Translations under genes and position numbers: made by a program | Part shown: positions 25,321-37,140 of the stretch, piece by piece | How positions within the stretch are numbered: the first letter of the stretch is position 1 | Layout of the letters: every line of letters starts with the position of its first letter | Source: Gossypium raimondii | Taxonomy: Eukaryota > Streptophyta > Magnoliopsida > Malvales > Malvaceae | Length of the DNA: 64,000 bases | Reading direction: 5' to 3' | NCBI RefSeq assembly: GCF_025698545.1 | Contig: NC_068566.1 | Coordinates: forward strand, 5,501,362 to 5,565,361 | The notes under the pieces: model-generated | Databases searched by the model: none | Told to the model about the DNA's origin: nothing | The model's input: only the letters and a program-made list of their open reading frames with translations

Positions 25321-26456
25321 TCAAGCAGCAATCACAAGCTTCGCTTTAGAAGTCTTGGAGGAGGTGGTGGTTGAAGAGGAATGGGCATGGCGGTCTTCTT
25401 TCTTTGAAGTATTAATGTTTATGTAAAAATAGAACGTTAGTAATGATAATATATCGAAAAAAATAATAAATAAATAACATACAGATTTTTATGTATAAAC
25501 CGTTTCGAGAAAAAACCATGGGCAAAGGAGAAGAAAATTCATTATGTCAAATTCAAATAATTACAAGAGAATTTTGATATAGGTAGAAAAAAAACCTAAT
25601 TTTAATAAAAGTCAAATATATTATGTTAATAAATGCTAAATATGTTATACTCATAAAAACTAAATCTTCTTTCTAGAAGATATATTTTGTTTAACTTAAC
25701 TTACAAATAATCTCTTAGAATTTGGTTCAAACAACTCTAGCCGTTTAACTTTTCTTTTCTTTCATCTTGCTTCATCTGTTTTTCTCTACACTCTTGACTA
25801 CAAAACGCTGTATCCCCCCTGCAATAATGTTATTCTTTTTCATTATTTGACAAATAATTCAACCCAAATATTGGCTTTAATTCTCTGTTAATAATTATAA
25901 TTCTACATATAACTTCTAGATACCATATATTAATATAAATTTAAAAAAAAAAGGTAAGAAGCAAAGACGGAGTTCTAAGGGAGGTTTAAATGTTGTTTGG
26001 ATGGAAAGAAAGAGAAATATAAATTTTTTCCCTTTCTTTTCTTGTTCATACAACTTTAGATTCAATCTTAATATATATGATCTGAATTTTCAATAAAATT
26101 TAAAAGAAAATAAATGAAACTGGATGAAAAGGAGAAGAATACCTATACATATATATGTCACGACCAGGAGCTAAGCGGCGATTACAAAGCCAACAAGCTC
26201 GCAAAAAAGGAGCAGCGGCAGTGGTGCCGCTGTCGATGACATGGCTAGTAAAAGAAGCTGGGTTTCTGGGCGACACCATGGCCAAGAAGCGTTGATCGTA
26301 ACGGGAGTTAGCGTCGGGGGATTCATGCAAAGGGTGGATTTGAGGGGGAGGATGGGATATGATTGGGTCTTGGTGGTGGTCGACGACATCGACGGTGATG
26401 CCCGTCATGCTTGTCGTCCTCTTGATCGGCTGACGTGAGCGTTTTCCGAGCATCAT
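25321..26456 (-). CDS. FCS-like zinc finger (FLZ/DUF581) protein, exon 2 split by a solo LTR
   Basis: FLZ proteins are plant-specific and known to bind SnRK1 kinase subunits as adaptors. Exon 1 is 26143-26456 (starts MMLGKRSRQ) and ends in the donor GTATTC. Exon 2 starts at 25818 after TTGCAG. Across the splice the zinc finger reads FLRACWLCNRRLAPGRDIYM, then YR and GDTAFCSQECREK, i.e. C-x2-C and FCS-x2-C with the expected spacing (about residues 85-118). A basic-acidic tail follows (KQDERKEK). At 25743 the exon is cut by a 321-bp solo Copia LTR. As the sequence stands, translation stops at 25737-25739 after three more residues (about 131 aa). Skipping the LTR and one 5-bp duplication continues the same frame (25416-25321: NTSKKEDRHAHSS, ending VIAA) to a TGA, giving 161 aa, typical for the family. 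The zinc finger is intact in either form. Confidence 0.9.
25422..25742 (-). mobile_element. Solo Copia LTR inside FLZ exon 2
   Basis: 321 bp, aligned along its length with the LTRs at 30439-30796, 41616-41967 and 61657-62014. On the minus strand it starts GGCTAGAGTTG (family start TGTTAGAGTTG) and ends TTTTTACA. The central phrase 'ttttcttctcctttgccca' matches 'ttttcttctcccctacccg' of the other copies. Identical 5-bp duplications GTTTA flank it at 25417-25421 and 25743-25747. It points the same way as the FLZ gene. The divergence from the other copies suggests an old insertion. Confidence 0.88.
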
Positions 26457-27021
26457 CCTGCTATATATATGTATGCGTATTGGCTTAATTTCTCTCTTGT
26501 TTTTGCTCTAGTGAATAGCAAAGAGAGTGGGAATGGAAGGAAAAGCGAGGTGGGGGAGATAAATTAAGGGTGAGAGGATTGAAATGTAAAACATGGTTGA
26601 TTATGCATATTTTAACCTTTAGGGAAGAATCGAGGGAATCTTTGGCACCCTCAGCTGGAAGTTTTTAAATACGAAAGAGATTCTTTTGGAGTTTTGGGAA
26701 GGTTAGTTATTTAATTAAATAAAAGTCCATTATTGCTATGTGTCGGGTTGCTGGCATTGCTTTTACAAGCCTTGACATTTTGTTGCTAATGTCCCATCTT
26801 TCTTTTCTCACCTTTGGAACACCCCTACTCCTTTTTCATCTCTCTACCAATCTTAGGAATTCCAATTTCATAATAACACTTTTAAAAGCTTTAATTTAAG
26901 TTTTAAATGTTTGATGTTGGTGTTAAAAATGTTTTTGAGAAATAAAATATGTTGTGAGTGAAAATATATATATTTAAATGGCATTTAAATTTGTTAATAT
27001 TGTGACATTTCAATAAAAGAT
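26457..27021. promoter_or_regulatory. FLZ 5' flank (promoter and leader, not resolved)
   Basis: This stretch lies upstream of the FLZ start on the minus strand. A TATATATAG run (26461-26470) lies too close to the ATG to be the core TATA box of this start. No transcription start can be assigned. Confidence 0.35.
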
Positions 27022-27026
27022 AATTT

Positions 27027-27279
27027 TGTTGATACATAGTATCAATGGAGGTAAATGAGGAGGAGATGGGCAGTATCGAAGAAGATCAGTTCAACCACTC
27101 TAGGGTTGAAAGCCAAAAAAAATAAAGACTCTTTTTTTCTCTCTAGACCCTGATACGTTAAGCATTCATCCTAAGTTTATTTACTTTTTTGGCTTTCAAC
27201 CCTAGAGTGGGTGAACCGGCCTTCCTCGACACCGCCCCCTTTCCTCCTCCTTTGTCTCTGTTGATCCTGTGTATCAACA
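27027..27279. mobile_element. Foldback/MITE-like element with near-palindromic structure
   Basis: 253 bp. Ends TGTTGATACA and TGTATCAACA are perfect inverted repeats, flanked by AATTT on both sides (27022-27026 and 27280-27284). The arms run about 105 bp with roughly 80% match by eye and include the shared phrase CACTCTAGGGTTGAAAGCC and its complement; a short loop (about 40 bp) separates them. No coding content. A 5-bp duplication with TG...CA ends is unusual for the common MITE superfamilies. Confidence 0.8.
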
Positions 27280-27284
27280 AATTT

Positions 27285-30200
27285 ATTGTAACCTACTATT
27301 AGTATTTTGATATATGAAATATGAAATTTAAATATTAAAAAAAAACAATTATTTGTAAAACTTAATTTGAGTATATAAATTATATTTTAAATATATAACA
27401 TTGGTTTCTAAAATATACAATTTGATTAACAATGGATTATAATTAGTTAAATATCTTAAATATAATTCATTCAACTCAATGAACTTTTGTTTCTTAGTAT
27501 TAGGGGATCTTTAATTTCGCACTTTTTCTTTAGAATTTTGAGGTACACCCACTACAGTCTATAATATATAACTTAGCCTTAAATCATGGTCCAAATGCTA
27601 CAATGTTGACAACTTGGGAAATCACTACAAAATTCCTAGGCTTTTAATATCAAATCTAACGTAATTTGGAGTTTAATTAATCTCAAATTTCATTGAAATT
27701 AAATTTAGGTTTGGTTTTAGTTGTCACGATAATTTGAGTTTCCTTAATTTAATTTTCCTCAAATTGAGCTTAATAAATGTTGCAGCTATATAGATCTAAT
27801 TCGATTGAAAAGAATGAACAAAAGTGATTTAATTTATAATTTATAATATAAACGTTAGGTTAGGGAAACTTTTAAACAAATTAATCGTTTGTTGTTCATT
27901 GTATTATTGATTTTTCCATTTTAAAATTTTCTTTGCTATTCATAAGATTTATAACATTTATAAATAAAATTTTATTTTATTTAAATATTTTGTTAAATAA
28001 ATTTATTTAAAAGGAAGGTTTGACACTTATAGAGGAAAAACGTTAAAATTTATATTAATTTATTTTTATTTTTCATAAGCAAGAAATATAAAAGAAAATT
28101 ATATAATTACTTTATTTTTAAATATTAAAATTTAATTATGTATATCATAACTAACTCTTAACTTCTTATTTATTAAAGATTCCCTTTTTTTAATTAAATT
28201 TATGTGAATGTTTTTAAATGCTAAATATTTTTTTTTTAAATTCTCCTTTTTTCTCTAAGTCTGATTATTTTTTCTATTTTGTTTTGCTTAACCGCGATGT
28301 TAACTTTTGGGCCGGCTACTATCCACCTTTTTTCTCTCCCTCTCATCAATTTTCTCGTTTTTTTTTCTTATTCTCATTCACTCTATGTGTTTTCTCTCTT
28401 TTAGTTTGCAGATCTATTTTGTGGATGTCTCTGCTGTCTTCACAAGTTGTGATAGACAAATGACATTGCCTATCGTCACTGAAACTCCACCAGCCATCAA
28501 CAGTTTCTCTTGGAAAGTGGGTGGCTTTTTATCAGCTTCTTAATTTGTTTCTATTTTGAAAGTATTTCAGAATAATAAATGATTTCACGAGTCGATTTGG
28601 ACCCGTCTTAAGTTTTATATGTTCTTTTGTTTATTTTTATTATTTAGTAAGTTTTCACTTTTAGAGATTTTTGTTTACTTTTGTAGCACGTTTTTAGTCT
28701 TATTTTATGCATGTAATCTTGCTTTTACAAGTGATTTTAAGGATGGTTTTGTCGTCGTCCTCTCCAATTTAATTGATGCTCGATTTTTACCCGTCGCTTT
28801 GGACCGTTCAAAGTTGATTCCTTATCCTATTAAGTGTTTGCAATCACTCTAGATATATCATCCTTGAGTTGTGGCAGAGTCAATTGCCAATGTGTCATAA
28901 TGTTCTATGATGCTGAGGTTGAAGCCTTTGTTGTATTAATAGAGCTTGTCATGTACCACTTACAACAAGTAATTATTAATTTTTTTTTTTTTTGAATTAT
29001 ATAGTTCCATTCTTTCAATTTCTTTTTTATTCGCGAAGGTTACCTTTCAACTATGAGTTGAAAAACTATTCAGTCTACTGATAACAAATTTGAAAGATGA
29101 ACTTTTAGTTTTGAACTCTTATATTTAGTTGGTAAAAGGAATTTTTAGTTAATAAACGTTTATTTAATTTCAATGTAAAATAAGGAAGAAGAGAAAATAG
29201 AAAAGAAAGGAAAACATAAACATATAATTTTATATGAAAATGAACAGAATTAAACGTAAACGCAAGGAAGAAGAGAGCTATGGTGACGTGATGACTAGAA
29301 ATTAGTTGTATCTCTAAAATTCATACTGACTTCAATAAAAAAATCAAAATTAAGATATTTATCAATGGATTAATTCTTTTTCGTAAGCACTTTCTAAAAA
29401 GATAAACGATTGGTCATGAAATCTTGTTTTATTTTGATGGGCAGAGATCAAATCCATTATCACATGGTTAAGGGATAAAGTAAACAACTACTGCGGATAA
29501 TAATAGTAAAATAGAAAAAATTATCTTTAACATACTTAACTTTTTTAACTAACTAGAAATTTAATATTGATCAATAAAAAAATGTAAAACTATTTAGTTT
29601 TACATGGGTAAGTATTATAATTACCAATCAAATACTTGAACTAAAAGCAAACAGAATAAATTTCAAGTATGAAGATTGGAGGAATAATTGAAAAAAAGAA
29701 AAGAAAAAGAAATCAAGCTGGTGGACATCCAAAGCCACTCCTTCCAAGTTCTTGCATATGCCACAGCCTATAAATTATTACATAACTTCGTTGTCAGGTT
29801 TAACAATAATTGTTATTTTAATGATTTTACATTTGATATATCATCATAGTCAATATTAATAAGTATTTTATTATTTTATGCAATAATGCAACTAGATCTT
29901 GAGGGATTAATAAATGGAGCCGATGGCCCCTCTAAGTAGCAAATAGCTGGCCACTAATTATCGTATTTTGAAGTCTCTTTCTTCATAAAATAAAATAAAT
30001 CAATTAAGCAGTTTAAGCCTTGCTTAATGCTTGTTAAGAAAATCCTTTGTTTTAAATCTTTTTTTGTGTTATGGTTTGAAAATCTCAAGGCTAATGTTGG
30101 AGTATTGGGTGTCAAGCCATCTCCGTGCTTCCTGCCAGGGTTTAATAATAAAATTGTTTACTTTAAATAAAAAAACACCGTTTATGTAGACTGAAACTTG

Positions 30201-30438
30201 GACAAAAGATTTCACAAATTTGGTCTCTCTTCCTTCAAAATAACTATTTAATAATTACATTATTTTGAATGACCTACGATTTTGACCGTCAACAGGTTTA
30301 ACATTGAGTTAAAGTATTTTTATTCGATTTTATCTTTGAATTTTATTTTTCAATTTTAATGAGAGTCCGTGTTAATAAAAATGGCACTTCACAAATTTCT
30401 CTCTAAATGATCAAAATTACCTCAACAAACATGTATTT
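27285..30438. other. AT-rich intergenic region
   Basis: About 3.1 kb without a gene I can support. Short frames at 28218-28852 are T-rich and match nothing recognised. Small isolated GC-richer islands, for example 29715-29760 and 30100-30145, could be fragments of old genes but are too short to name. Confidence 0.45.
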
Positions 30439-30796
30439 TCTTAGAGTTGAGTGACTCAAATCCTTATTAAAATAAAATACAGTGGTAAAATAAAATAAAA
30501 GTAAAATTCATATAGAATTATACTTCTTTTATTTTACATTGATTAGAATAAGGTTTTTCAACCTTACTATACTTTATCTAATTGACATTGATTAGAATAA
30601 GGTTTTTTCAACCTATAAATAGATGTAGTCTAAACTCCTCTTGTATCATTCAAATTCAACATTAGTAAATTTTCTTCTCCCCTACCCGTGGTTTTTTCCT
30701 GAAAGGGTTTCCACGTAAAATCTGTGTGTTTTTATTTTTTCCTTCTTTTTACTTTGAGATCATTCTATATTGTCATTATCAATGTTAGTTTTTACA
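30439..30796 (+). repeat. 5' LTR of the Copia element (358 bp)
   Basis: Starts TCTTAGAGTTGAGTGACTC and ends GTTAGTTTTTACA. It aligns with the 3' LTR at 41616, the minus-strand LTR at 61657 and the FLZ-borne LTR at 25422. Contains an internal near-duplicate, 'acattgattagaataaggtt', at about 30536 and 30586, and a TATA-like 'ctataaatag' near 30615. Confidence 0.88.
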
Positions 30797-30799
30797 AAC

Positions 30800-30811
30800 T
30801 GGTATCAGAGC
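30800..30811 (+). other. Primer-binding site (initiator-Met tRNA type)
   Basis: TGGTATCAGAGC, four bases after the LTR end, a perfect match to the standard plant primer-binding site. Confidence 0.9.
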
Positions 30812-30839
30812 TTTTCAGGTTGCTTATCTTGATCACGGT

Positions 30840-31098
30840 AATAGCGACATTGAAGTATGATATTCTGCTGTTGGATCGCAATACCAGATTCATGTTGTGG
30901 CAAATAAAGATGCAAGCAGTTCTTGCGCAAATAGATTTAGAGGATGCCTTGCTAGGGGTAAATAAGATGCCTTCAATATTGAAGGATAAAGAGAAGAAGC
31001 GTAAAGATCGAAAAACTTTAAAGCAATTACATCTACATTTTTCGAATGAAATTCTACAAGACATGAGGAAGGAGAAAACCGCTGCAAATCGATTTTAG
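30840..31098 (+). pseudogene. Copia gag remnant
   Basis: In frame one reads KYDILLLDRNTRFMLWQIKM, AVLAQIDLEDALLG and HLHFSNEILQDMRKEKTA, matching the N-terminal part of Copia gag (UBN2-like; the F-x-LW-x-x-KM motif). It stops at 31098. The rest of gag, including the zinc knuckle, is missing, which suggests a deletion between 31098 and the pre-integrase fragment at 31160. Confidence 0.8.
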
Positions 31099-31364
31099 TT
31101 GCACCTTTCATATGAGTCCCAATTAGGATTGGTTTACAATATATGAAACAATGTTTGAAGGTGTTGTTTTGATGGGAAATAATGCTTCATGTAAAATCAC
31201 AGGTATTGGCACGATCAAAATTAAAATGTTCGATGGAGTCGTCAAAACACTTAGTGGGATATGATATGTACTGTAATTGAAGATGAATTTGATTTCATTG
31301 CGTAATCTTGATTCAAAAGGGCACAAGTAAATAACTGAAAGTGGGGTTTTATAATTAGCAAGGG

Positions 31365-34007
31365 TGTAACACCCTAAACCCGGCCTAGACATTATGGTCG
31401 AATCTGGCGATGTCACATGGAATGGGATTTGAAGATAAGATTGTCGAGTTAAAATCGTTACAGTTAGTTAGCTTTTATTTACTTCAAAAAAAATAAGTGC
31501 TAGTTGATTTGCTTTAAAACTTGTCCCTTAGCGGAAGCTTTTGTAACCAATTAATTTAGGGAAAATCATTTATATTTACGAAAACCTTAGTTTTTAGACA
31601 AATCGTGTTTTGTTGAGTTGCAGTTTAAAAATAATCCATAAAAACAGTATAAAGTCCCAAATTTAAAGCCAACCAATCCATAGTCCAAAATTTATATCAA
31701 AAACACCAAATAAGTACTAAATTCTAGACATTAACGGAAAATAGTCTAAAATTTATGTGTGGCCACTGTCGAGCCCTTCGCTGCACAGACCTGTCAAGTC
31801 TGGGGAATATCTGTACAGATTAGATAGAAAAAGGTGAGTGTTCATAAACTCAGTATGTAATCCCCACAGAAAACATGCATACAGATATTCAACAGCATTC
31901 TATTAGATACAGTCTGGGGCCTGGGCCCATCATAGAATTAGTTTGGACCTTAGCTCGTTCAAATACAGTCTCAGAAATACATTAGGGCCTTGACCCATAT
32001 TAGATACAAAATGCAGATACAGTAAATTAGAATCCTACCCACCAACCTCTACACATCATCTCCGTCCAACCCTACACACCATATGGGGATTAAATCAACT
32101 CACCCATCCCTACACACCATGCTGTACCGAAATGCGGCACATAATCAGAAAGTTGCAACTGAGCTGCCAGATAACAGGCTTAATAGCCTTTCAGACACTT
32201 CCTCCAAATATCATCAACCCACCCCGATGCAATGCATCATGCAAAATATGCCATGCCATTATGCAATTAATAGTACATATATTCAGATATCATAAGTCAT
32301 GCTCGGTATAGAAATCAAACAGACAGATCACACATATAGGGGTCTAAGTAAAGCTTACTGACCCTACAGTAGGTCCACAGTCGACTTGGACGACCCGTGT
32401 AACCTTACAGAACTTTTCAGAAAAATGGGCTCACACGCCCATGTGGCCTGCCCGTGTGGCCCATTCGGCCAAATTACCCTTGGTCGCATGGTCCATTTTT
32501 AATGTAACATGTGCTAGCTAAATATTCATATATATTTTCACTATTTACTTATACGTTCCTTCAAAGCTGTCTACTTGAGTCACTGTTACTAAATTATTTA
32601 TATCTTGAGCCACAGAATTCCAAATTAAGATTTGCTCAATGTCTTTAAAACTAGACTCAAATACCTTTCTACCATAAAATTTTCAAAATTTTTGGTTCAT
32701 CCAATAAGTATAGTAAAATCTTCAAACTTACCCTTGTTTTGTTGTCTGACAGCTTCAACCTTTCTTTACTAAAAATTAATTATCTCTCAGTAAAAAATTT
32801 GGATGATATTTCCATTTGTTTCTATTGAAAATAGACTTATTAATAATTTAAACATGTAAATTTTAACCCCTAATTATTTTTCTCCAATTTTTGATGATTT
32901 TCCAAAGTCAGAACAGGGGAACCTGAATTCATTTTGACCTTGTCTCACAAAATTTATTATATCTCACGATTTACAATTCTATTACTTACATCGTTTCTTC
33001 TATGAGAAACTAGACTCAATAAGATTTAATTTCATATTTGTTCATTCTCTAATTCGATTTCCACAATTTATGGTGAATTTTCAAATTTAGCCTGCTGCTG
33101 CTGTCCAAACAGTAAGCAATTTTGACTTTTTGTCGAACCCCATTTTCTGTGTTTCGGGTACATACCTAGTTTTGTTTGATGCTAAAACAGTCCTTGAGCA
33201 CTCCAAAGCCTATAATTGAACAAATAACACTAATTTAATCTCCTATAACGTGATCCCAAATCGAACTCGTATCGAGGTTTTAACCCATAAGCGACTAAAC
33301 CTTACCTTAAACTGATAAACAATAATTCCCATACAAACTAAGACTCTGATTGGTGATTATCCCTTGAACCCTCCCCTAATTGGCATAAATAAAACACTTC
33401 AGAAGAAAGTTAACAAATGGAGACAAATCACTTATCTAAAACTTACCGAACGATCGTAGACAAACGTGGAGCGACACGAGGCAGAGTGGGAAAAGAAAAA
33501 TCAAGAAGATGAAGGGTAACAAAGAACAGAAATTCGACAGCAATGAAGAGAAAAACGACAAGAGGGTGGAGGGATAATGGGAAAAGTAAAAAACAAAAAA
33601 CAAAAAAAAGACAAATAGAATATTTGATAACCACCCTAATCCCTTATTTCTCTCCTTCAAACTCCCCACTAAATCCACTACTCAGATTTTTAGTCCATCT
33701 CAAACTCTCCTGGACGCACGAGCAAAAATAATGCCCATACCAAGATTCGAACACAGGACCTCCTTCACACCAACATTCCACTTATTCACCAAACCAGCAG
33801 GCCCATTCTGTTAATTATTTGCCAACTTTTACTTAAAAACCTACTGACCAAAGATAGAGCTTATTCATACAAATACCAAAATTTGCTCAAGTCCTAGCTT
33901 GAACTTGGGACTTCCCAAACACACCCAGAACACATAACCACTAAAGCAGATAGATATTTTGAGTCACACATTCACAATACCCAAAATTAAAATTTTGGGG
34001 TGTTACA
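31365..34007 (-). mobile_element. Solo Gypsy LTR (2,643 bp) nested in the Copia element
   Basis: Starts TGTAACACCC and ends GGGTGTTACA. Flanked by AAGGG (31360-31364) and AAAGG (34008-34012); the Copia frame closes as LAKGSF when one copy is removed. On the minus strand it has the same module order as the LTR at 34637: start, two tRNA-like blocks (33890-33955 and 33740-33800), a GCCACACGGG-type block near 32440-32480 and the 'ggtgtgtagggttgga' phrase near 32065-32090. No gag or pol. Confidence 0.8.
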
Positions 34008-34636
34008 AAAGGTTCGTTCATTGTGATGAAAGGGCAGATAAAGACTATCAAGTTATATGTTTTGCAAGGTTCTATTGTTACTAGTGATGCAATCGTCGCT
34101 TCCTCCTCCTTGTCAGATGATGATGTTACTAGACTTTGACATATGCATCTAGGGCATATAAGTGAAAATGACATCGCAGAATTGAGCAAAAGATGACTTC
34201 TTGATGAACAAAGCATTAGCAAACTGAAGTTTTGTGAGCATTACATTTTTGGGAAGCAAAAGAGAGTTCGATTCACCAAATGAATCCATAACACGAAGGG
34301 AGCACTGGATTATATTCATTTTGATCTTTGGGGACCATCGAGGGGTGGCGTTAATTATATGTTAATGACCATTGATGGTTTTTCCAGAAAAGTTTTTGCA
34401 TCCTTCCTGAAGCAGAAAAGTGACGTGTTTTCTGCGTTTAAGGCTTGAAAAACTATGCTCGAGAAGCAAAAAGGAAAACAGATAAAACACCTTCGCACAG
34501 ATAATGGCTTGGAATTCTACTCTGATGAGTTTAATAAATTGTGCATATCAGAATGAATCATGAGACACTTGATAGTTTGTCATACTCTATAACAAAATGG
34601 CATTACAAAACGGATGAATAGAACAATCATGAAAAA

Positions 34637-36829
34637 TGTAACGCCTCAAATTTTTGAACTGTTTTTTGTTAATTTCTGTTAATAATTAACTATCTACTTC
34701 AGTGGCTAAGTGTTTTGTTTGTGTGTTTGAAATCAGGGGTTCAACTATCGCTTTTAGATACTTTTGTTATTCTTTTGATTCAACATTTACTCTGGACTTT
34801 TGACTTAAGTTAAATTATGTGTAAATTTGTATCAAGAATAAGCCTGTTGGTTCAATCATTAAGCTCTTGTATACCTTTGGTCTTATGCTTGAGTCTCTAC
34901 GAAAGCAATAAGAAAATATTTTATACTAATTCGTAAAATTTGATTTTTTTTAATTTATGAAATCATTTTTCGATTTTCCCTTTTCATATGTTTTTACGTT
35001 TTTGTTTTCTTTTTCTTTTTTCTTTTTCCCTTTTTCCTTTCTTCTTATTGTTTTCTTTTCTCCTTTATTTTGTTTTCGTTCCCTTTTATTTTTTTCATTA
35101 ATCTTGCTACTATTTTATCGAAGGAATTGTGTAGTTGTTGTATTCGACTGTTAAGTTATCAGCGTAAGTTGGTTGTTAAAGTTCTGTTAACATTGCTTGT
35201 TTGTTAATTGTCAAATCGAATTTTTCTGTTCGTTTTGTTTAATTGCTCTTTTTTAAATGTTTAATTTGTTCTTGTTCTTAGGTGAAGAGACTGCTTGTCA
35301 AGATCCTCCACCAGTTTAGGTGCTTGGGTTGATGTTTTTCAAACAAGGGTATGCGATAAGTTGTATTTAGGGTTTTTGGGTCGAAAGTTTGACAAAACTT
35401 TGATCGTGAATGCATTTGTTGTTGAATTAGTTTGGAAATCATTTGATTGAGCAACTGGCTTTTTTTTTTTAGGTTCCGGTACTATCTGCGCTGCTTCCTT
35501 ATTGAAACCATATCAAGTGTATAATAAAAACCCAAATTTTAGCGATTTTTGAACATCGAAAAACATGGTTGTCCACGCCACACGACCGTATGCCATGTAA
35601 CTCACTGTTTAGAATTTATAGTCACACGGGCTAAAGACACGGACATGTGTCCAGGCCATGTAATTCATTGTTTTGAATTTAGGGTCAAACGGGCCAGAGA
35701 CACGGGCTTGTGTCCAAGCCGTGTAACTCACTGTTTTGGGAATTTGAGTCATACTGCCGTGTGCTAGGCCGTGTGACAGGTTGTATGTGTTAATGAGCTA
35801 GGCTACATGGATATGTGCTAGGCCATGTAGACCACATGGGCCAGCCATCTTGGTCGTGTGAATCTACACGAGTGTGTGTGTAAAAAATTAAAAATTTTCC
35901 CTAGGGCCGTAATTGTCATTCGAATCGAACATAGGCCTTCCGTAGGGTTAGTAAGCTCTGAATTAGGCTATAAAACTTATTATCTGATGATTTTTTAGTG
36001 GAAATTTATTTATATGAACATATATCTACTGGGTTAATTGATGAGCAAGCATGTTTTATATTGTCTGGATCTGTACCACTGTATACGCATGTTTGATATC
36101 TATTAATCATGCATCCGCATTGGGATAAGATATGTGATAAAGAAGGAAGTGTGGACAATTTAATTATCTGTTGATTCTGGTGGTTAAGCCACATATACAT
36201 TTCTGATTCTAGCAAGTTATTACATTCGATCTGGCAGCTAGTCTGTAATGTTCTGAATGTAACTTACAGTCACTATCAGGTGTGTAGGGATGGATGGGTA
36301 TTTGATGCCCTATTTAGTGTGCAAGGGTGGTTAAAGATGGTGTGTAATGGATAAGGTAGGACTCTACATTTGTATCTGAATTTGTAATTGTATCTGATAT
36401 GTTTTGTATCTAAATCTGTAAGTGTATCTGGTATGTTCTGTATCCATTTCTAATTATGATATTCGACTAAATAATATCTCAAAGTAAGATCGAGACTGTT
36501 TGTACTTAATTAGTTTATAAGTTCTACATTTAATATATAAACTCACTTCAACTATTGTTTAAATTTCAGGTAATCCTCAGAGTTGATCGTCGGTGTGTCG
36601 GAAGCTTGGTCATATTGTTTAATTAACTTGTTATGTTATTTGGTTTTACGTTGTTACTATCTTATTGGGTTTGTAGATTTTAAATGCTGGATTTTGTATT
36701 TTGATTATAAACTTGTAAATGTCTTAAGTTGATTGAAGTCTAATTATTAAAGGTTGGATTTTTTTTGAAAGAGTTGATGTAGCTCTCCATACTTGGTCAT
36801 ATCGTCTAAGTCAATTTTGAGGTGTTACA
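34637..36829 (+). repeat. 5' LTR of the nested Gypsy element (2,193 bp)
   Basis: Its last ~95 bp align nearly base for base with 39292-39386. It contains two tRNA-like blocks near its start, about three copies of a ~63-bp tandem repeat (35565-35770) and GTGTGGGCC-type motifs. Confidence 0.85.
35565..35770. repeat. ~63-bp tandem repeat, three copies, in the Gypsy LTR
   Basis: The unit 'ccatgtaactcactgtttt...gggtcacacgggc...gacacggg...gtgtccaggc' is repeated three times with few changes (starting near 35593, 35655 and 35720). Confidence 0.75.
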
Positions 36830-37140
36830 TTTAGTAGTATCAGAGCTAGGTTTACCAAAAATCGGGCTGTGTTTTCTGGGCACCCGTTTTTATGAAAACT
36901 ATGGTTTTGAATAAAATGTTTATCTGATTAAATCTGAAAACTTATTTTATAAAAGACTGACTTTCTAGCGCCGAACCTGTAAGTACTTCTGCTTTAGCTA
37001 TAATAATTAGCTAAAAAATATTGTAGTAACTGGAATTGTTGGCTTTGGTTAAAGATTGTGATATAAACTGTGAAATAAGATATTTGATAAGAATTTTGAA
37101 CTGATCTGTACACTTCTTACATTGTAGATAAGTTGATATA

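Noticed and set aside
25162..25374. Plus-strand 70-codon frame
   Set aside because: It is antisense to the end of FLZ exon 2; the minus strand gives a continuous, family-like tail.
26171..26438. Other frames over FLZ exon 1 on both strands
   Set aside because: Shadows of exon 1, whose frame carries the FLZ zinc-finger half and splices correctly.
27027..27279. MicroRNA precursor
   Set aside because: The arms are long, with exact terminal repeats and flanking duplications, which fits a transposon better; no known miRNA sequence recognised.
28218..28852. Possible host gene exons
   Set aside because: Frames are short, T-rich and without recognisable motifs or splice-supported continuity.
35565..35770. 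CRISPR-like array
   Set aside because: Plant DNA; the units are head-to-tail repeats without spacers inside an LTR.
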